Source: Psychrobacter sp. BI730
GTDB lineage: Bacteria; Pseudomonadota; Gammaproteobacteria; Pseudomonadales; Moraxellaceae
DNA: 64,000 nucleotides
Assembly (NCBI RefSeq): GCF_013414195.1
Contig: NZ_JAATTV010000004.1
Location: 186,001 to 250,000 of the forward strand
Direction: 5' to 3'
In this document: positions 35,461 to 45,106 of the stretch, in pieces
Layout: each line of letters starts with the position of its first letter
Position numbering within the stretch: the stretch's first letter is position 1
Position numbers and translations under genes: made by a program
The notes under the pieces: model-generated
Told to the model about the DNA's origin: nothing
Databases searched by the model: none
What the model saw: the letters and a program-made list of their open reading frames with translations, nothing else

Positions 35461-37947
35461 ATGCACGAGGATTCAACTTATAAGAAGTCGATATATATAC
35501 CTAGTCTTAAAGGTAAGTCTAAAACCCTATTAAGTATTCTTGTTGGAACTTTGATGTATCAATCAGCCATTGCGGATACTCAGCACCAAGAAGAAAACTT
35601 ACCGATGTTACATATGGACACGATAACTGTTTATGCTAATAAGCAGCCCCCTATAAATGTAGGGGACGACCTTAAAACGGCCAAGACGATATCAGACAAC
35701 CTAATTGACAGTGATAAAGATTTAGTCCGTTATAACCCTGATATAAGTGTGGCAGATGCAGGAAGATATGGTAGCAATGGCTACGCCATCAGAGGGGTAG
35801 ATGGCAATAGGGTAGCTTTAAACTTAGATGGCGTTAGCTTGCCAGATAAGCAAGTCAATGAAATATTTTCAGCTTATGGATATATGTTTGAGGGTCGATT
35901 TTCACCCGATGTAGAGCTTCTGTCAGAGGTGGAGTTTGAAGTCGGGGCGGACTCTTTTAATTCTGGTAGTGGTGCAATGGGAGGGTCTGTTAGTTTCAAG
36001 ACCAAAGACCCAGAAGATTTAATAAGACCTGATCGTCAACTTGGTGGTTATATCAAAACAGGTTATAGCAATAGCAATGAAGAATTTAGTAACGCTTTTG
36101 GTTTAGCAGGGAAAAACGATAAGGTTGAGGCAATAATTAATTATGTGCATCGTGAAGGACATGAAACAAAAAATCACCGAATGTTAGATTTCGATAAAAA
36201 CAAACTAGATCCTGCCTATGATTTTATCAATGATCCAGACTATAAATATCCCTCTACAGGATACAGATCTAATACAGCAGCAATATTACCTGACCCATTA
36301 AGTTATACAACAGAGGCAACGTTAGCAAAGTTATACCTCCATTTGAACGAAGAAAACCGATTAGGTTTTCATGCCACTAAACAAAAAACGGATAGAGTAT
36401 CCAATAACTTTACCAGACAGACTTTTGCTTCAAGAATTGGTAAGGATACTGCAGAATTAGAAAGTTATGGCATCAGTCATAGATACCTACCTATTACTAG
36501 TGAGTTCATAGATGAGGTCAATACCACTTTAACTCAGCAAAAAATTACAGGAGTGGCTAATACAGAAACTTATAGCCAAGTATGGGGATCTGACTCTTAT
36601 AGGGTAGATGGAGTGAAGCATCGGCCTCAAGAGGACAAAACCATACAACTAAGTATAGAGGCAACAAGCTTACCGTTAGAAACTGAGAAGCTAGGCTCTC
36701 ATACTTTGTCAGTTAATACAAAATATGCAAAGACGGACCATAGATTGACCTTAGAAGAAACTTATATTCCTTCTTCAGGCAACCCCAGTTCTTGGTACGA
36801 TTTTATTGGGCCCTCAGTGAAGCAAGATATCTTCAATGTGGCCATTCAAGACAAAATAAATTTAACGGAAAAGCTCGATACGACGATTGGACTTCGGTAT
36901 GACAATTATAACTACAAACCCTATATGGATGAAATCAATAAAAAAGGCATCGAGAAGGCGAGCAAATATTATCCGGTACGTATTGATTATGAGAATGGCG
37001 AGTTTGATCACAATAATAAAATGGACAATATAGGAGGGATGTTTTCCATAAACTACAAACTTAGCCCATATTTACAGACCCAGTATCAGCTATCTACAGG
37101 ATTCATGGCACCCGCTACCAGCCAAATGTATTCAGCATTTGAGATGATGGGAAACAGTTTGACGCCCAATGTTCATCTTAAGCCTGAGAAATCTATCAAT
37201 CATGAACTTAGCTTGTCTGGCCAGTTTCAAGATTTAAGTTTTACAGCTATAGGTTTCTATACTAAATATAGTGACTTTATCAGTTTGTTGAATTCTCAAG
37301 AGGAACAACAACGATGCTATGAAGATTTTTCGACCGGCCAATCGGTTTGTTCACCCCTTTCTATAAATATACTCAGCGCCCAAAATATTGGTGACGCAGA
37401 GACTTATGGATTGCGTTTAGGAGGCGTATGGGATGTTGGACAGCTTGCTGACCTAGAAGGAGATATTCGAGTAATTGCTAATTTAAGTTATGCCAAAGAT
37501 AAAACTGATAAAGGAACCAACTTACTTGCGACTCAGCCTTTGAATGTCACATTCGGGTTAGGTTATGAAGCCCCTAAAAAGGATTGGCAACTGTCTGCGA
37601 ATCTAAGGTATTTAGGCAGAAAACATGCTGAAGACGCAAAAGTAGCTACCTTAGAATCAAATGGTTATAACATGCCTTATGAAAATGTCATTGCTCCTTA
37701 TAAGCACATTGATAAGTCTAAATCGGCTTATGTATATGATGTTTATGGCAGTAAAAGACTAGGTTCTAATTTAAAACTATCAGCAGGGGTGTTTAATTTA
37801 TTTAATGCTAAATATGTTCCATGGGACAACTTGCGTTCGTTAGCAGAATTAAACGTCAACTCTATGGTAGATGACCAAGGGGTTGGCATTGAAAGATTTA
37901 CGGCACCAGGAAGAAATTACAAAGTAGGGTTAACCTACGAATTTTAG
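35461..37947 (+). CDS. TonB-dependent haem/haemoglobin receptor
   Basis: Outer-membrane receptor of 828 residues. An N-terminal signal peptide ends near residue 38 (hydrophobic TLLSILVGTLMYQSAIAD), a TonB box-like DTITVYAN lies near 52-59, and the plug domain carries YAIRGVDGNRVALNLDGVSLP. A 22-strand barrel follows, with the typical late motif FNLFNAKYVPWDNLRSLAEL and a terminal Phe (LTYEF). The form is that of HmbR/HemR-type haem and haemoglobin receptors. ATG 35461 has a modest AGGAAATTTGGA upstream. The next gene encodes a haem oxygenase, which strongly supports haem as substrate. A Fur-like box upstream suggests iron control. Confidence 0.92.
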   Translation: MHEDSTYKKSIYIPSLKGKSKTLLSILVGTLMYQSAIADTQHQEENLPMLHMDTITVYANKQPPINVGDDLKTAKTISDNLIDSDKDLVRYNPDISVADAGRYGSNGYAIRGVDGNRVALNLDGVSLPDKQVNEIFSAYGYMFEGRFSPDVELLSEVEFEVGADSFNSGSGAMGGSVSFKTKDPEDLIRPDRQLGGYIKTGYSNSNEEFSNAFGLAGKNDKVEAIINYVHREGHETKNHRMLDFDKNKLDPAYDFINDPDYKYPSTGYRSNTAAILPDPLSYTTEATLAKLYLHLNEENRLGFHATKQKTDRVSNNFTRQTFASRIGKDTAELESYGISHRYLPITSEFIDEVNTTLTQQKITGVANTETYSQVWGSDSYRVDGVKHRPQEDKTIQLSIEATSLPLETEKLGSHTLSVNTKYAKTDHRLTLEETYIPSSGNPSSWYDFIGPSVKQDIFNVAIQDKINLTEKLDTTIGLRYDNYNYKPYMDEINKKGIEKASKYYPVRIDYENGEFDHNNKMDNIGGMFSINYKLSPYLQTQYQLSTGFMAPATSQMYSAFEMMGNSLTPNVHLKPEKSINHELSLSGQFQDLSFTAIGFYTKYSDFISLLNSQEEQQRCYEDFSTGQSVCSPLSINILSAQNIGDAETYGLRLGGVWDVGQLADLEGDIRVIANLSYAKDKTDKGTNLLATQPLNVTFGLGYEAPKKDWQLSANLRYLGRKHAEDAKVATLESNGYNMPYENVIAPYKHIDKSKSAYVYDVYGSKRLGSNLKLSAGVFNLFNAKYVPWDNLRSLAELNVNSMVDDQGVGIERFTAPGRNYKVGLTYEF

Positions 37948-38089
37948 CCCATATGTCTTGGATAAAATACATAAAAAACTATCAATAAAAACCCAAAAAT
38001 ATTTTGGCGTGCGCTCAATCTAAAAAAAGCTAACTAAATAGGATGAAATGGGAGAGCGCCCCTTAAATTAATAAATATAGGAAACAGTG

Positions 38090-38668
38090 ATGAACTTACC
38101 TCTTAGTGAAGCATTAAAAAAGCACTCCCGCCAAACACATGATAGTGTTGACATGCTCGTTTTATCTATGGAACCATTTGCCTCTATAGAAAATTACAGT
38201 AAATTTTTACAAGCACAAAATGCTTTTCACGAAGTTTTGAAACCTATCTATGAGAATCCCAGCTTAAACCTTAAGATTAAGGGACTTAATAGTCTATCAC
38301 GCTTAGAACAAGTAGCCATGGACATGCAAGACCTTCACGTTAAGACTATGTTAGTCGATGAGGCTATACCTAGTCCAAGTGAGTTTGAATCTATTGGTTG
38401 GCTTTATTGCTCTGAAGGTTCAAATTTAGGCGCCGCAATTTTATATAAAGAAGCTCAAAAAATTGAACTTACAAGTACTCATGGTGCAAAACACCTATCT
38501 GCACATAAAGATGGCAGAATGGTGCATTGGCGTAAATTTAAAGAGCAATTAGATGGCTTAGAATTGACACTAACACAACGCCAACAAGCATTAAAAGGAG
38601 CTGAAGATGCCTTTGCATTTTTTAAAAGGGTCATTCGACAAGTAAATTATGCTGAAGAAACGGTGTAA
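38090..38668 (+). CDS. Biliverdin-producing haem oxygenase
   Basis: 192 residues from ATG 38090 (a GTG three bases earlier is also in frame), with TAGGAAA upstream. Bacterial HemO/PigA-type enzyme that opens haem to biliverdin, CO and iron in the cytoplasm. The proximal His is probably H17 in HSRQTHDSVD; the distal helix glycines are in LYCSEGSNLGAAIL. It lies 142 bases after the haem receptor on the same strand, completing a haem import and iron release pair. No haem ABC transporter genes lie in the window. The C-terminus ends YAEETV. Confidence 0.92.
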   Translation: MNLPLSEALKKHSRQTHDSVDMLVLSMEPFASIENYSKFLQAQNAFHEVLKPIYENPSLNLKIKGLNSLSRLEQVAMDMQDLHVKTMLVDEAIPSPSEFESIGWLYCSEGSNLGAAILYKEAQKIELTSTHGAKHLSAHKDGRMVHWRKFKEQLDGLELTLTQRQQALKGAEDAFAFFKRVIRQVNYAEETV

Positions 38669-38830
38669 CGGTCATTTAGATTGAATGGTTGCTGACATAC
38701 ATGGTCATCAATGTAATTCGAACGCGCCTTAAAGCAGACGTTCGGTTTTTTAATGCCATATTGAGTAATCACTGAGCTATGCTGAGGAAACTGAACCGCC
38801 CCGACTTTATCGGAGAGTGATTTACTTGAG

Positions 38831-39733
38831 TCAGGCAGCGATGCCTGACAGGGTTAAATTATCATAATACCGCTTTTCAAAATCAAAAGGTGACACATAA
38901 CCAATCGTACTATGCAGTCGTGTTTTATTAAACCAGTCCACCCACTCAAGGGTTGCCAGTTCAACATCGTTCACACCAGTCCAGTTTTGCTTTAAATAAT
39001 GAATCACCTCAGACTTATAAAGCCCATTGACCGTTTCAGCCAATGCGTTGTCATAAGAGTCGCCTGTTGTACCAACAGAGACAATCACGCCAGAATCCGT
39101 CATTTTATCAGTATAGCGAATGGATAAGTACTGAACCCCTCGATCACTGTGATGAATGATATCTTTGGGATGGTTTCTATCTGCTATTGCTTGATTTAAA
39201 GCCGCCATCACCATATCGGTGTTCATACGATTAGATACCTTCCAACCAACGATAGCACGGGCAAACACATCAATAATAAAAGCGGTATAGACCCAGCCGC
39301 TTGTCGTCTTGATATAGGTAAAATCTGCAACCCACAGCTGGTTAGGACGATAAGCGCTAAAGTTACGATTGACTAAGTCATCAGCGCGCTTTTGGTCGTC
39401 ACGGCTGTTGGTGGTAATCTTGCCTTTGCCACGCCAGACGCCTTGTAGGCCATACTGCTTCATTAATCGCTCTACGGTACACCGAGCAACCTTTAACCCG
39501 TCAGCTTTCATCTGCTGCCATACTTTACGCGCACCGTAACGGCATTTGCTGTCCTGCCAGATGCGTTTAATCTCGCTGAGATAGTAGTCGTCATGCTGAC
39601 TGCGCAGTGAGCGTTTTTCAGGGTAGCTCTCCAAGTCTTTAGCACGGTGATAGGTTGATGGGGCAATCGGTAATACTCTACAGATCAGCTCGACCCCATA
39701 ATTATTCTTATGATCGTCGATGAATTGAATCAT
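38831..39733 (-). CDS. IS3-family transposase OrfB (DDE integrase core)
   Basis: 300 residues with an HTH_21-like N-terminus (HDDYYLSEIKRIW, YGARKVWQQMKADG) and an rve integrase core: Asp in WVADFTYI, Asp in HHSDRGVQYLS and Glu in DNALAETVNGLYKSEV form the DDE triad. It is expressed mainly as an OrfAB fusion by a -1 shift from orfA: its frame stays open upstream of ATG 39733 through the slippery site. The catalytic triad is intact, so the element may still move. Confidence 0.93.
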   Translation of the reverse strand: MIQFIDDHKNNYGVELICRVLPIAPSTYHRAKDLESYPEKRSLRSQHDDYYLSEIKRIWQDSKCRYGARKVWQQMKADGLKVARCTVERLMKQYGLQGVWRGKGKITTNSRDDQKRADDLVNRNFSAYRPNQLWVADFTYIKTTSGWVYTAFIIDVFARAIVGWKVSNRMNTDMVMAALNQAIADRNHPKDIIHHSDRGVQYLSIRYTDKMTDSGVIVSVGTTGDSYDNALAETVNGLYKSEVIHYLKQNWTGVNDVELATLEWVDWFNKTRLHSTIGYVSPFDFEKRYYDNLTLSGIAA

Positions 39734-39741
39734 GATTTTAG

Positions 39742-40050
39742 TCAGCGGTCGAGCTCCGCCTGGGCGAAAAAAGCGGCAGCCTTACGTATGATCTCATTGG
39801 CTTGCTTGAGCTCTCTGCATTCGCGTTCAAGCTCCTTGATGCGCTCTTTATCACTTTGCGCTTGCACCGATGCAGGAATAGTTTGATCGATGTGTTTTTT
39901 ATGCCACGACCGCAGGGTTTCAGGCGTACAGCCAATCTTAGGGGCAATGGCTTGAATCGCTGACCATGTGGAGGGATAGTCGCCCAACGCTTCTATCAGC
40001 ATGCGAACGGCGCGTTCTTTAATCTCAGGAGTGTAGGTTTGTTTTTTCAT
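39742..40050 (-). CDS. IS3-family transposase OrfA (helix-turn-helix)
   Basis: 102 residues: an HTH_Tnp_1-type domain (IKERAVRMLIEALGDYPSTWSAIQ followed by GCTPETLRSWHKK) and a leucine-zipper-like C-terminal helix (ERIKELERECRELKQANEI). It ends 8 bases before OrfB's ATG. Near its end the codons GCT TTT TTC contain the slippery heptamer T-TTT-TTC (minus strand, 39772-39766), from which a -1 shift enters the OrfB frame without meeting a stop. Confidence 0.93.
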   Translation of the reverse strand: MKKQTYTPEIKERAVRMLIEALGDYPSTWSAIQAIAPKIGCTPETLRSWHKKHIDQTIPASVQAQSDKERIKELERECRELKQANEIIRKAAAFFAQAELDR

Positions 40051-40201
40051 TGTCGTATTCTCTCAGAATGTTGAGTCTCCGACAATTCCGGGGCGGTTCA
40101 ATCCGTGACTGGACGTCTGTTTTAGATCGCTTTATGTTTGATGACTGTATCAGTAAGCCTTTAACCTAAACGTCAATTACACAGAATCTGAGATATTTTA
40201 T

Positions 40202-40396
40202 CCAAATTAAAAAAGCCATAAAAGTCATTGCTTTTATGGCTTTACTATTCTGTTTTATATTTTGAAGCTTAGACCTAGCTTTAAGCTAAATAAGCTCTTT
40301 TAATTCAGTCAGCTTGTCTAAAACTGCATCAGGTGAGTATCTTAACAGCTGCTGCTCATTTTGTGCACCAGATAGCACACCTAAAACTAGCCCACA
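40202..40396. repeat. Source copy of a 195-bp segment repeated at 60925
   Basis: This stretch spans the terminator and the last 37 or so codons of the phosphonatase-like gene. A diverged copy (about 85-90% by eye) lies at 60925-61121. Confidence 0.85.
40209..40243. terminator. Bidirectional terminator after the phosphonate operon
   Basis: Inverted repeat AAAGCCATAAAAG / CTTTTATGGCTTT with a six-base loop, A-rich on the left and T-rich on the right, so it can stop transcription from both directions. It closes the minus-strand aminophosphonate operon. Confidence 0.85.
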
Positions 40397-41059
40397 CCCT
40401 GCATTCCTACCTTCTTCAATATCGATACCACTATCCCCTGCTTTTAACACCTGCTGTGAGTTATCAATATTAACCTGTTTCATTGCAAGAGTAATCATAT
40501 CAGGGCCTGGACGGCCATTGTCTACATCATCGGCTGTTATTAATGCATCTACTTGATCCCCCACAGACCAACCTAAGATAGTTAAAATTTTATTAGCAGT
40601 CTTAGCATCATATCCTGTATTTAATACCACTTTACGACCGCTCACCTTTAACTGCTCGAACAACTCTGACATGCCTTCAAACTCAGATAAGGTCTCCTTG
40701 CTATAGGCAGTTGCAAGACTGTTTTTAAAGGTAGCAAACGCAGTATCCGTTAACAACTCAATACAAGCATCAGATAAATCTAACCTGTTTAAAATATCGC
40801 GGATGGCGTTGCGTTTTTCTTTCCCTGCACCATATTCTAAACATAACTCAAGACTCACTTGTTTATCTGACTTGCCAGCGCTATTCAGTGCTTCATTGAT
40901 GGCATTACATACGGTTTTATAGACTAGGTTACCTTCATTTACTGTTGTGCCAGCCATATCAAACACACAGAGCTTAATATCAAAAAATTTGTTTTTAATA
41001 CTGTTTAAACTATCACCATGTGAGCTGCTGCTCATTATATTATTATTTGCTGTATTCAT
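40286..41059 (-). CDS. Phosphonatase-like HAD hydrolase
   Basis: 257 residues of the haloacid dehalogenase superfamily. The nucleophile is Asp34 in CVFDMAGTTV, followed by the Thr of LNTGYD and the acidic motif KAGDSGIDIEEG; GRPGPDMI is a hallmark of phosphonoacetaldehyde hydrolases and their relatives. Beside the FAD oxidoreductase and phosphonate transporter it most likely cleaves the C-P bond of a phosphonoaldehyde, yielding phosphate and an aldehyde. Its start overlaps the oxidoreductase stop by one base (TAATG). Similar gene pairs have been proposed to act on aminophosphonates other than plain 2-aminoethylphosphonate. Confidence 0.88.
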   Translation of the reverse strand: MNTANNNIMSSSSHGDSLNSIKNKFFDIKLCVFDMAGTTVNEGNLVYKTVCNAINEALNSAGKSDKQVSLELCLEYGAGKEKRNAIRDILNRLDLSDACIELLTDTAFATFKNSLATAYSKETLSEFEGMSELFEQLKVSGRKVVLNTGYDAKTANKILTILGWSVGDQVDALITADDVDNGRPGPDMITLAMKQVNIDNSQQVLKAGDSGIDIEEGRNAGCGLVLGVLSGAQNEQQLLRYSPDAVLDKLTELKELI

Positions 41060-42195
41060 TACTTTGATTCCAATACCAATTCAATTAACTCTTCGCCAAA
41101 TGCGAAACCTGTTGATGCCCCTGTACCACTGGTGACTGCACCGACCACCACGCCTTTTTCAGGTGATGCCTTAAATACCACGTCATCTGCACTTGGATAT
41201 ACACCCAACCAGTGCTGAGTAATATCCATCTCACCAATATCCATCACCTGCTTAAATTCATTAATGATTAGATCATCAATTTGAGTGTCTCTAAACGGTA
41301 GTTCTCTATCACTATAATCATGACTATCGCCAATGATTAGTGAGCCATCTTCAGACTGAACCACAATTAGGTGGACACCTGCTTGACGCTCTACACTTTG
41401 AATATCGTCAAGTAAGCTTTTTAGTACCGTAGCTTCAGGTAACTGAGCAAATCCATCATAACGGGCAAAGCTTAAATCTGACATGACAGCAGCATTTAAT
41501 TTAAATGTTTTTTTGGGCATGACTCGCATCATATTTAGCGTGCACATTTTAGCCTTTGTCTTAGTGAACACGTTTGGATATAAGCCAGTAAAGTCCGCTC
41601 CGGGGCAGACCACACAGTGCTCAGCATTAAGTACACCGCGACTGGTATGCACTTTTGGTAATTCCACTGAAGTCACTGTAGTATGGTTGTAAAAATTCAC
41701 ACTCTGCGTCTCTTGTAACCAATGAGCCAGCTTAGCGACTGCAGTATTAGACTCCACTCGAAGCTCATGAGGACTATATAACACCCCTTTTCCCTTGTTC
41801 AGATAAGGCGCGGCTTCATTAATTTCAGACTGTGTCAGTAGTCGGCACCCCTCACCCATTTCTGTCTTTAAAAAAGCTTGTGCAACATCTACCGCTTCAG
41901 GTCGCTGCATTAACATATGCAGACCGATATGCTCTACCTGAATACCTGCTTTTGGCGCAATATCGGCCCAAACATTACGAGAGTGCATGGCGCGTTGCCA
42001 ATGCTCACCTCGACGCTGACCACTAACGGTCACAAATCCAAAATTACGAACAGAAGCATCTTTGTTCTGAGATTGGCGTTCTACAACCGCAACACTCAGC
42101 CCCTTTTTAACGGCGGCGTAGGCGCTTGCCAGCCCAACGATACCCCCACCTACTACAACGACATCGTATGTTTTATCAGAAAGTATTTTGCTCAT
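41059..42195 (-). CDS. FAD-dependent aminophosphonate oxidoreductase
   Basis: 378 residues from ATG 42195 (MSKILSDKTYDVVVVGGG); an in-frame ATG seven codons earlier is possible. The dinucleotide-binding GGGIVGLASAYAA with the acidic end of strand 2 (VVER) identifies a D-amino-acid oxidase/glycine oxidase type flavoprotein (DAO family). This branch occurs paired with phosphonatase-like HAD enzymes, as here, and is expected to oxidatively deaminate an aminoalkylphosphonate to a phosphonoaldehyde. One-base overlap with the HAD gene shows coupling. Substrate inferred from context. Confidence 0.88.
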   Translation of the reverse strand: MSKILSDKTYDVVVVGGGIVGLASAYAAVKKGLSVAVVERQSQNKDASVRNFGFVTVSGQRRGEHWQRAMHSRNVWADIAPKAGIQVEHIGLHMLMQRPEAVDVAQAFLKTEMGEGCRLLTQSEINEAAPYLNKGKGVLYSPHELRVESNTAVAKLAHWLQETQSVNFYNHTTVTSVELPKVHTSRGVLNAEHCVVCPGADFTGLYPNVFTKTKAKMCTLNMMRVMPKKTFKLNAAVMSDLSFARYDGFAQLPEATVLKSLLDDIQSVERQAGVHLIVVQSEDGSLIIGDSHDYSDRELPFRDTQIDDLIINEFKQVMDIGEMDITQHWLGVYPSADDVVFKASPEKGVVVGAVTSGTGASTGFAFGEELIELVLESK

Positions 42196-42303
42196 TGTCA
42201 TACCTGCTCTTCCCATATATCTTTATTAATTAGCCCTCTACTTGCTTAACCTATGAACTAATATAGCTAAGCATGAATGGGCATTATTTTGATTCAACTA
42301 AAA

Positions 42304-43290
42304 TTACTCACCATGGAAAAAAGCACGGTGCTTATCTAACAGCTCGGCAGTTAATGGCTCTGGATAGGTCTTAGAGTTATCAATCTGATTTTCAGCAGCT
42401 ACTGTCTCACCGTCATACACAATATTTGGATAAATTTCTAATAAACGTGGGCGAGCTTTAGTGACAATTAACTCAGCCATTTTCATTGCTTTAGGATTGG
42501 TTTTCTCTCCTTTATCAATAACAGCAACCGATTCAGTCAATGTGTAATTACCTTCACTAGGATCAACAAAATCAATTGGTAAACCTTTTGCCTTATTAGC
42601 GACTGCCTGATGACGTAGACCGAAACCGATAGGCACCTCACCTGCCATTACCTTTTTAAGAGGACCAGAGCCAGATAGCTCTAAATTAGGTCCTGCATTT
42701 TCACGAATAGCATTCATGATTTGTTGACCTTCAGCATCGGTGCCATATTCAGCAGCAATGTCTTGTACAAACAACCAACCAGTTGATGAACCATTTGGAT
42801 CAACCATAGAAATTTGATTTTTATAAATAGGATTCGCTAAGTCTTTGGCACTGGTAGGTATGGGGAGATTATTGGCTTCCATCTCTTTGGTATTGAGTAA
42901 GATGGCACCCGTAAAGCTGAGGATCGGTGCATAATAATTAGGCGTCGCAATCTGTGGATTTGCCGTAAATGCTAACGCTTTAAACATTGGGTTCTTTGCT
43001 TGAGCACTTTCGATATAAAATGAGCTCATTGTCACCATATCAGCTTCAATATTTTTTCCTTCTGCTAATAGTCGTCCACCAAGCTCACCTGTTCCGAATG
43101 ATTGAAATATGTATTGTCCTTCAAAGCCTGCCTCATCAAGCACCTCTTGAATAACCTCGACTGCCTCTTCATCAGCATTACTATAAATAATCACCTCCTC
43201 GCCAGCCGTATCTCCCGAGCTTTGCGACCCACAACCTGCTACTAAAACTCCACAAGTTAATCCCGTTATTATCGTTTTAAATAAATTCAT
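42304..43290 (-). CDS. Aminophosphonate ABC transporter, substrate-binding lipoprotein
   Basis: 328 residues with a lipoprotein signal (hydrophobic segment ending LVAGC, Cys20), so anchored on the periplasmic side. The mature protein is a type II periplasmic binding protein of the ferric-iron/2-aminoethylphosphonate group (VIIYSNADEEAVEVIQEVLDE at the start). It belongs with the permease and ATPase that precede it. The neighbouring oxidase and hydrolase mark an aminophosphonate as ligand. Confidence 0.9.
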   Translation of the reverse strand: MNLFKTIITGLTCGVLVAGCGSQSSGDTAGEEVIIYSNADEEAVEVIQEVLDEAGFEGQYIFQSFGTGELGGRLLAEGKNIEADMVTMSSFYIESAQAKNPMFKALAFTANPQIATPNYYAPILSFTGAILLNTKEMEANNLPIPTSAKDLANPIYKNQISMVDPNGSSTGWLFVQDIAAEYGTDAEGQQIMNAIRENAGPNLELSGSGPLKKVMAGEVPIGFGLRHQAVANKAKGLPIDFVDPSEGNYTLTESVAVIDKGEKTNPKAMKMAELIVTKARPRLLEIYPNIVYDGETVAAENQIDNSKTYPEPLTAELLDKHRAFFHGE

Positions 43291-43367
43291 TGTTTTCCCT
43301 GATTATTTGAATAGTTAAAAATTAAATTAGTTTTCATCACATTAAGGCCTAAACTGTTTTGAAATAT

Positions 43368-45050
43368 CTAAGCGACCGTCGTCACTGTGGTTTTTTTCAC
43401 TTTTATTTTTGTTGTGCCATTAATGCTTCTGGTATAAAGATATCGCGCCACTGCGAAGAATATTAATGCCGTGATATTTGTGAGTAGTACCATCAGCGAC
43501 AATATAAAAATCTCATCAAAGCGGGCGAAGTGCTGTAGTTCAACAATTTTTGTAGTAAGCACCATCGTCTTTGCACCTGAAATAAATATCACAGCACTGA
43601 TGCTGACCATCGCACTGATAAAGAAGTACGATGCTACTTCGATAAGCGTAAATATTGAGTTGGGTACAACAATTCGGCGTAAAGACTGTAGCCATGAGTC
43701 TCCAAGTAAAGAAGCTGTGGTCTCCCAACCTAGGTTCATTTTTGATAGTGCGTTTTTACTCATGAGATAAGGTGTCGAGAAGTAATGAATGATATTACTA
43801 ATCACAATAATGAAGATGGTGTTCGATATCGATGAGCCTGAGAAAACCATCAGGTAAGCAATACCAATAACCATACCTGGAACTGTATTGGTTACTAATG
43901 CTGAGCTTTCGATCGTTAACTTCCCTATCTTGAATAACCCTGAGCGCTCGTATATCAACGCGGCAACATAGGTAATAATAGTGCCAAAAACAGCCGTTAA
44001 GGTCGCGACAATAAGTGAGTTCTTATACACTCGCATTAGGTTCGAGGACTCGATCACCTTAGTAAAGGTGTCTGTACTAAACGCCATCTCGTAAGGCCAT
44101 GTCTTAATCCATGGAATGATGAATATCACAGCAAATACGAATAACAGTGAAATCAAAATGCCACTGGACAATACCCCAAGAATCCTGTCTTTGACTTTAG
44201 AGGTAGGCAAGTCAAAATGCTCTACTGAGTCATACCTGACATTAAATCGAGCCACATACCAAAGCAGTAGAATACTCAAGACAGAGGGGATTAACATGAA
44301 CAAGGCAACCACAGAGCCCTTTTCAAACGAGGGAGATGCACCCAGTATTTGGGTATAAAGCTCAGTGGCTATAACCTTATACTGACCACCAATAGAGGCT
44401 GGAATACCAAAGTCAGTAAAGGCCAAAAAGAAGCATTGAATGATAGCGGCTGCAAAAGTACCAATTAAGGGACGAATGACCGTCATATCTATCTGGCGTA
44501 AGCGTGAATCGCCCATCAGTTCTGATACGATCACGAACTTCTTATCCAAATATTGAAAGGTATTGTTAAGCAGTAAAAAGGCTATTGGTAAGGTATAGAT
44601 GGTGTAGCCAAGCCACATACCATAGAAACCATATATGTCTTCAAACAACTGAAAGCCAATTATCTTGGTGAGCAGACCTTGCTTACCAAAGGTGTAAATA
44701 ATGGCAAATCCATAAGTCACTGTTGGCAATAGCATGGGAAAGAGTGATGCAAGCTTAATGGTTTGTTTAAAGCCCTTTGGCAAGTTAGTCCAGTGCACCG
44801 TATAAGCAAGGATAAATGCCAAAAAGGTGGCACTCATCGCACTAACAATGGCGACAAAAAAACTATTTAACATCACTTGTCTGAAGTCATTACTGCTGAT
44901 GATATCGACATAGTGGCTTATACCTAATCCATCAGCCACATTAAATGACAGCACCAACATTTTACCCAAAGGCACAAACATAAAGACGAGAAATAGCGCA
45001 CCAATGAAAAGCCACGAAGCTTTCATTAGCGGTGAGTTATTAAGTTTCAT
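43368..45050 (-). CDS. Aminophosphonate ABC transporter, fused double permease
   Basis: 560 residues with about 12 membrane segments. Two permease domains of the BPD type are joined in one chain (first half to about 270, second from about 290), each with an EAA-like loop (near SELMGDSRLRQIDMTVIRPL and ETTASLLGDSWLQSLRRIVVP). Many related systems use two separate proteins (PhnU and PhnV) or a fused one as in FbpB-type iron transporters. It moves the substrate across the inner membrane with the ATPase encoded just upstream. Confidence 0.9.
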   Translation of the reverse strand: MKLNNSPLMKASWLFIGALFLVFMFVPLGKMLVLSFNVADGLGISHYVDIISSNDFRQVMLNSFFVAIVSAMSATFLAFILAYTVHWTNLPKGFKQTIKLASLFPMLLPTVTYGFAIIYTFGKQGLLTKIIGFQLFEDIYGFYGMWLGYTIYTLPIAFLLLNNTFQYLDKKFVIVSELMGDSRLRQIDMTVIRPLIGTFAAAIIQCFFLAFTDFGIPASIGGQYKVIATELYTQILGASPSFEKGSVVALFMLIPSVLSILLLWYVARFNVRYDSVEHFDLPTSKVKDRILGVLSSGILISLLFVFAVIFIIPWIKTWPYEMAFSTDTFTKVIESSNLMRVYKNSLIVATLTAVFGTIITYVAALIYERSGLFKIGKLTIESSALVTNTVPGMVIGIAYLMVFSGSSISNTIFIIVISNIIHYFSTPYLMSKNALSKMNLGWETTASLLGDSWLQSLRRIVVPNSIFTLIEVASYFFISAMVSISAVIFISGAKTMVLTTKIVELQHFARFDEIFILSLMVLLTNITALIFFAVARYLYTRSINGTTKIKVKKTTVTTVA

Positions 45051-45106
45051 AATGACCTACGCGCAAAATAAGTAAGTTTTGAAAGACCAGCATTGGCCTA
45101 GTGCGA

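Larger units (their letters stand above)
38792..40100 (-). mobile_element. IS3-family insertion sequence, 1309 bp
   Basis: Complete element bounded by 25-base imperfect inverted repeats beginning TGAACCGCCCCG on both sides (21 of 25 positions equal by eye), containing orfA and orfB on the minus strand. The flanks (GGAAAC on the left, ATCCGT on the right) show no obvious 3-5 base target duplication, which suggests later rearrangement at one end or an adjacent deletion. It separates the haem genes from the aminophosphonate operon. Confidence 0.92.

Noticed and set aside
35312-35533. 73-residue frame before the haem receptor
   Set aside because: It overlaps the Fur-like box and the signal-peptide region of the receptor in another frame and has no ribosome site.
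38669-38791. Terminator or uptake sequence in CGAACG...CGTTCGGTTTTTT after haem oxygenase
   Set aside because: The pairing is six bases with a 14-base loop; possible, but too weak to call as a terminator.
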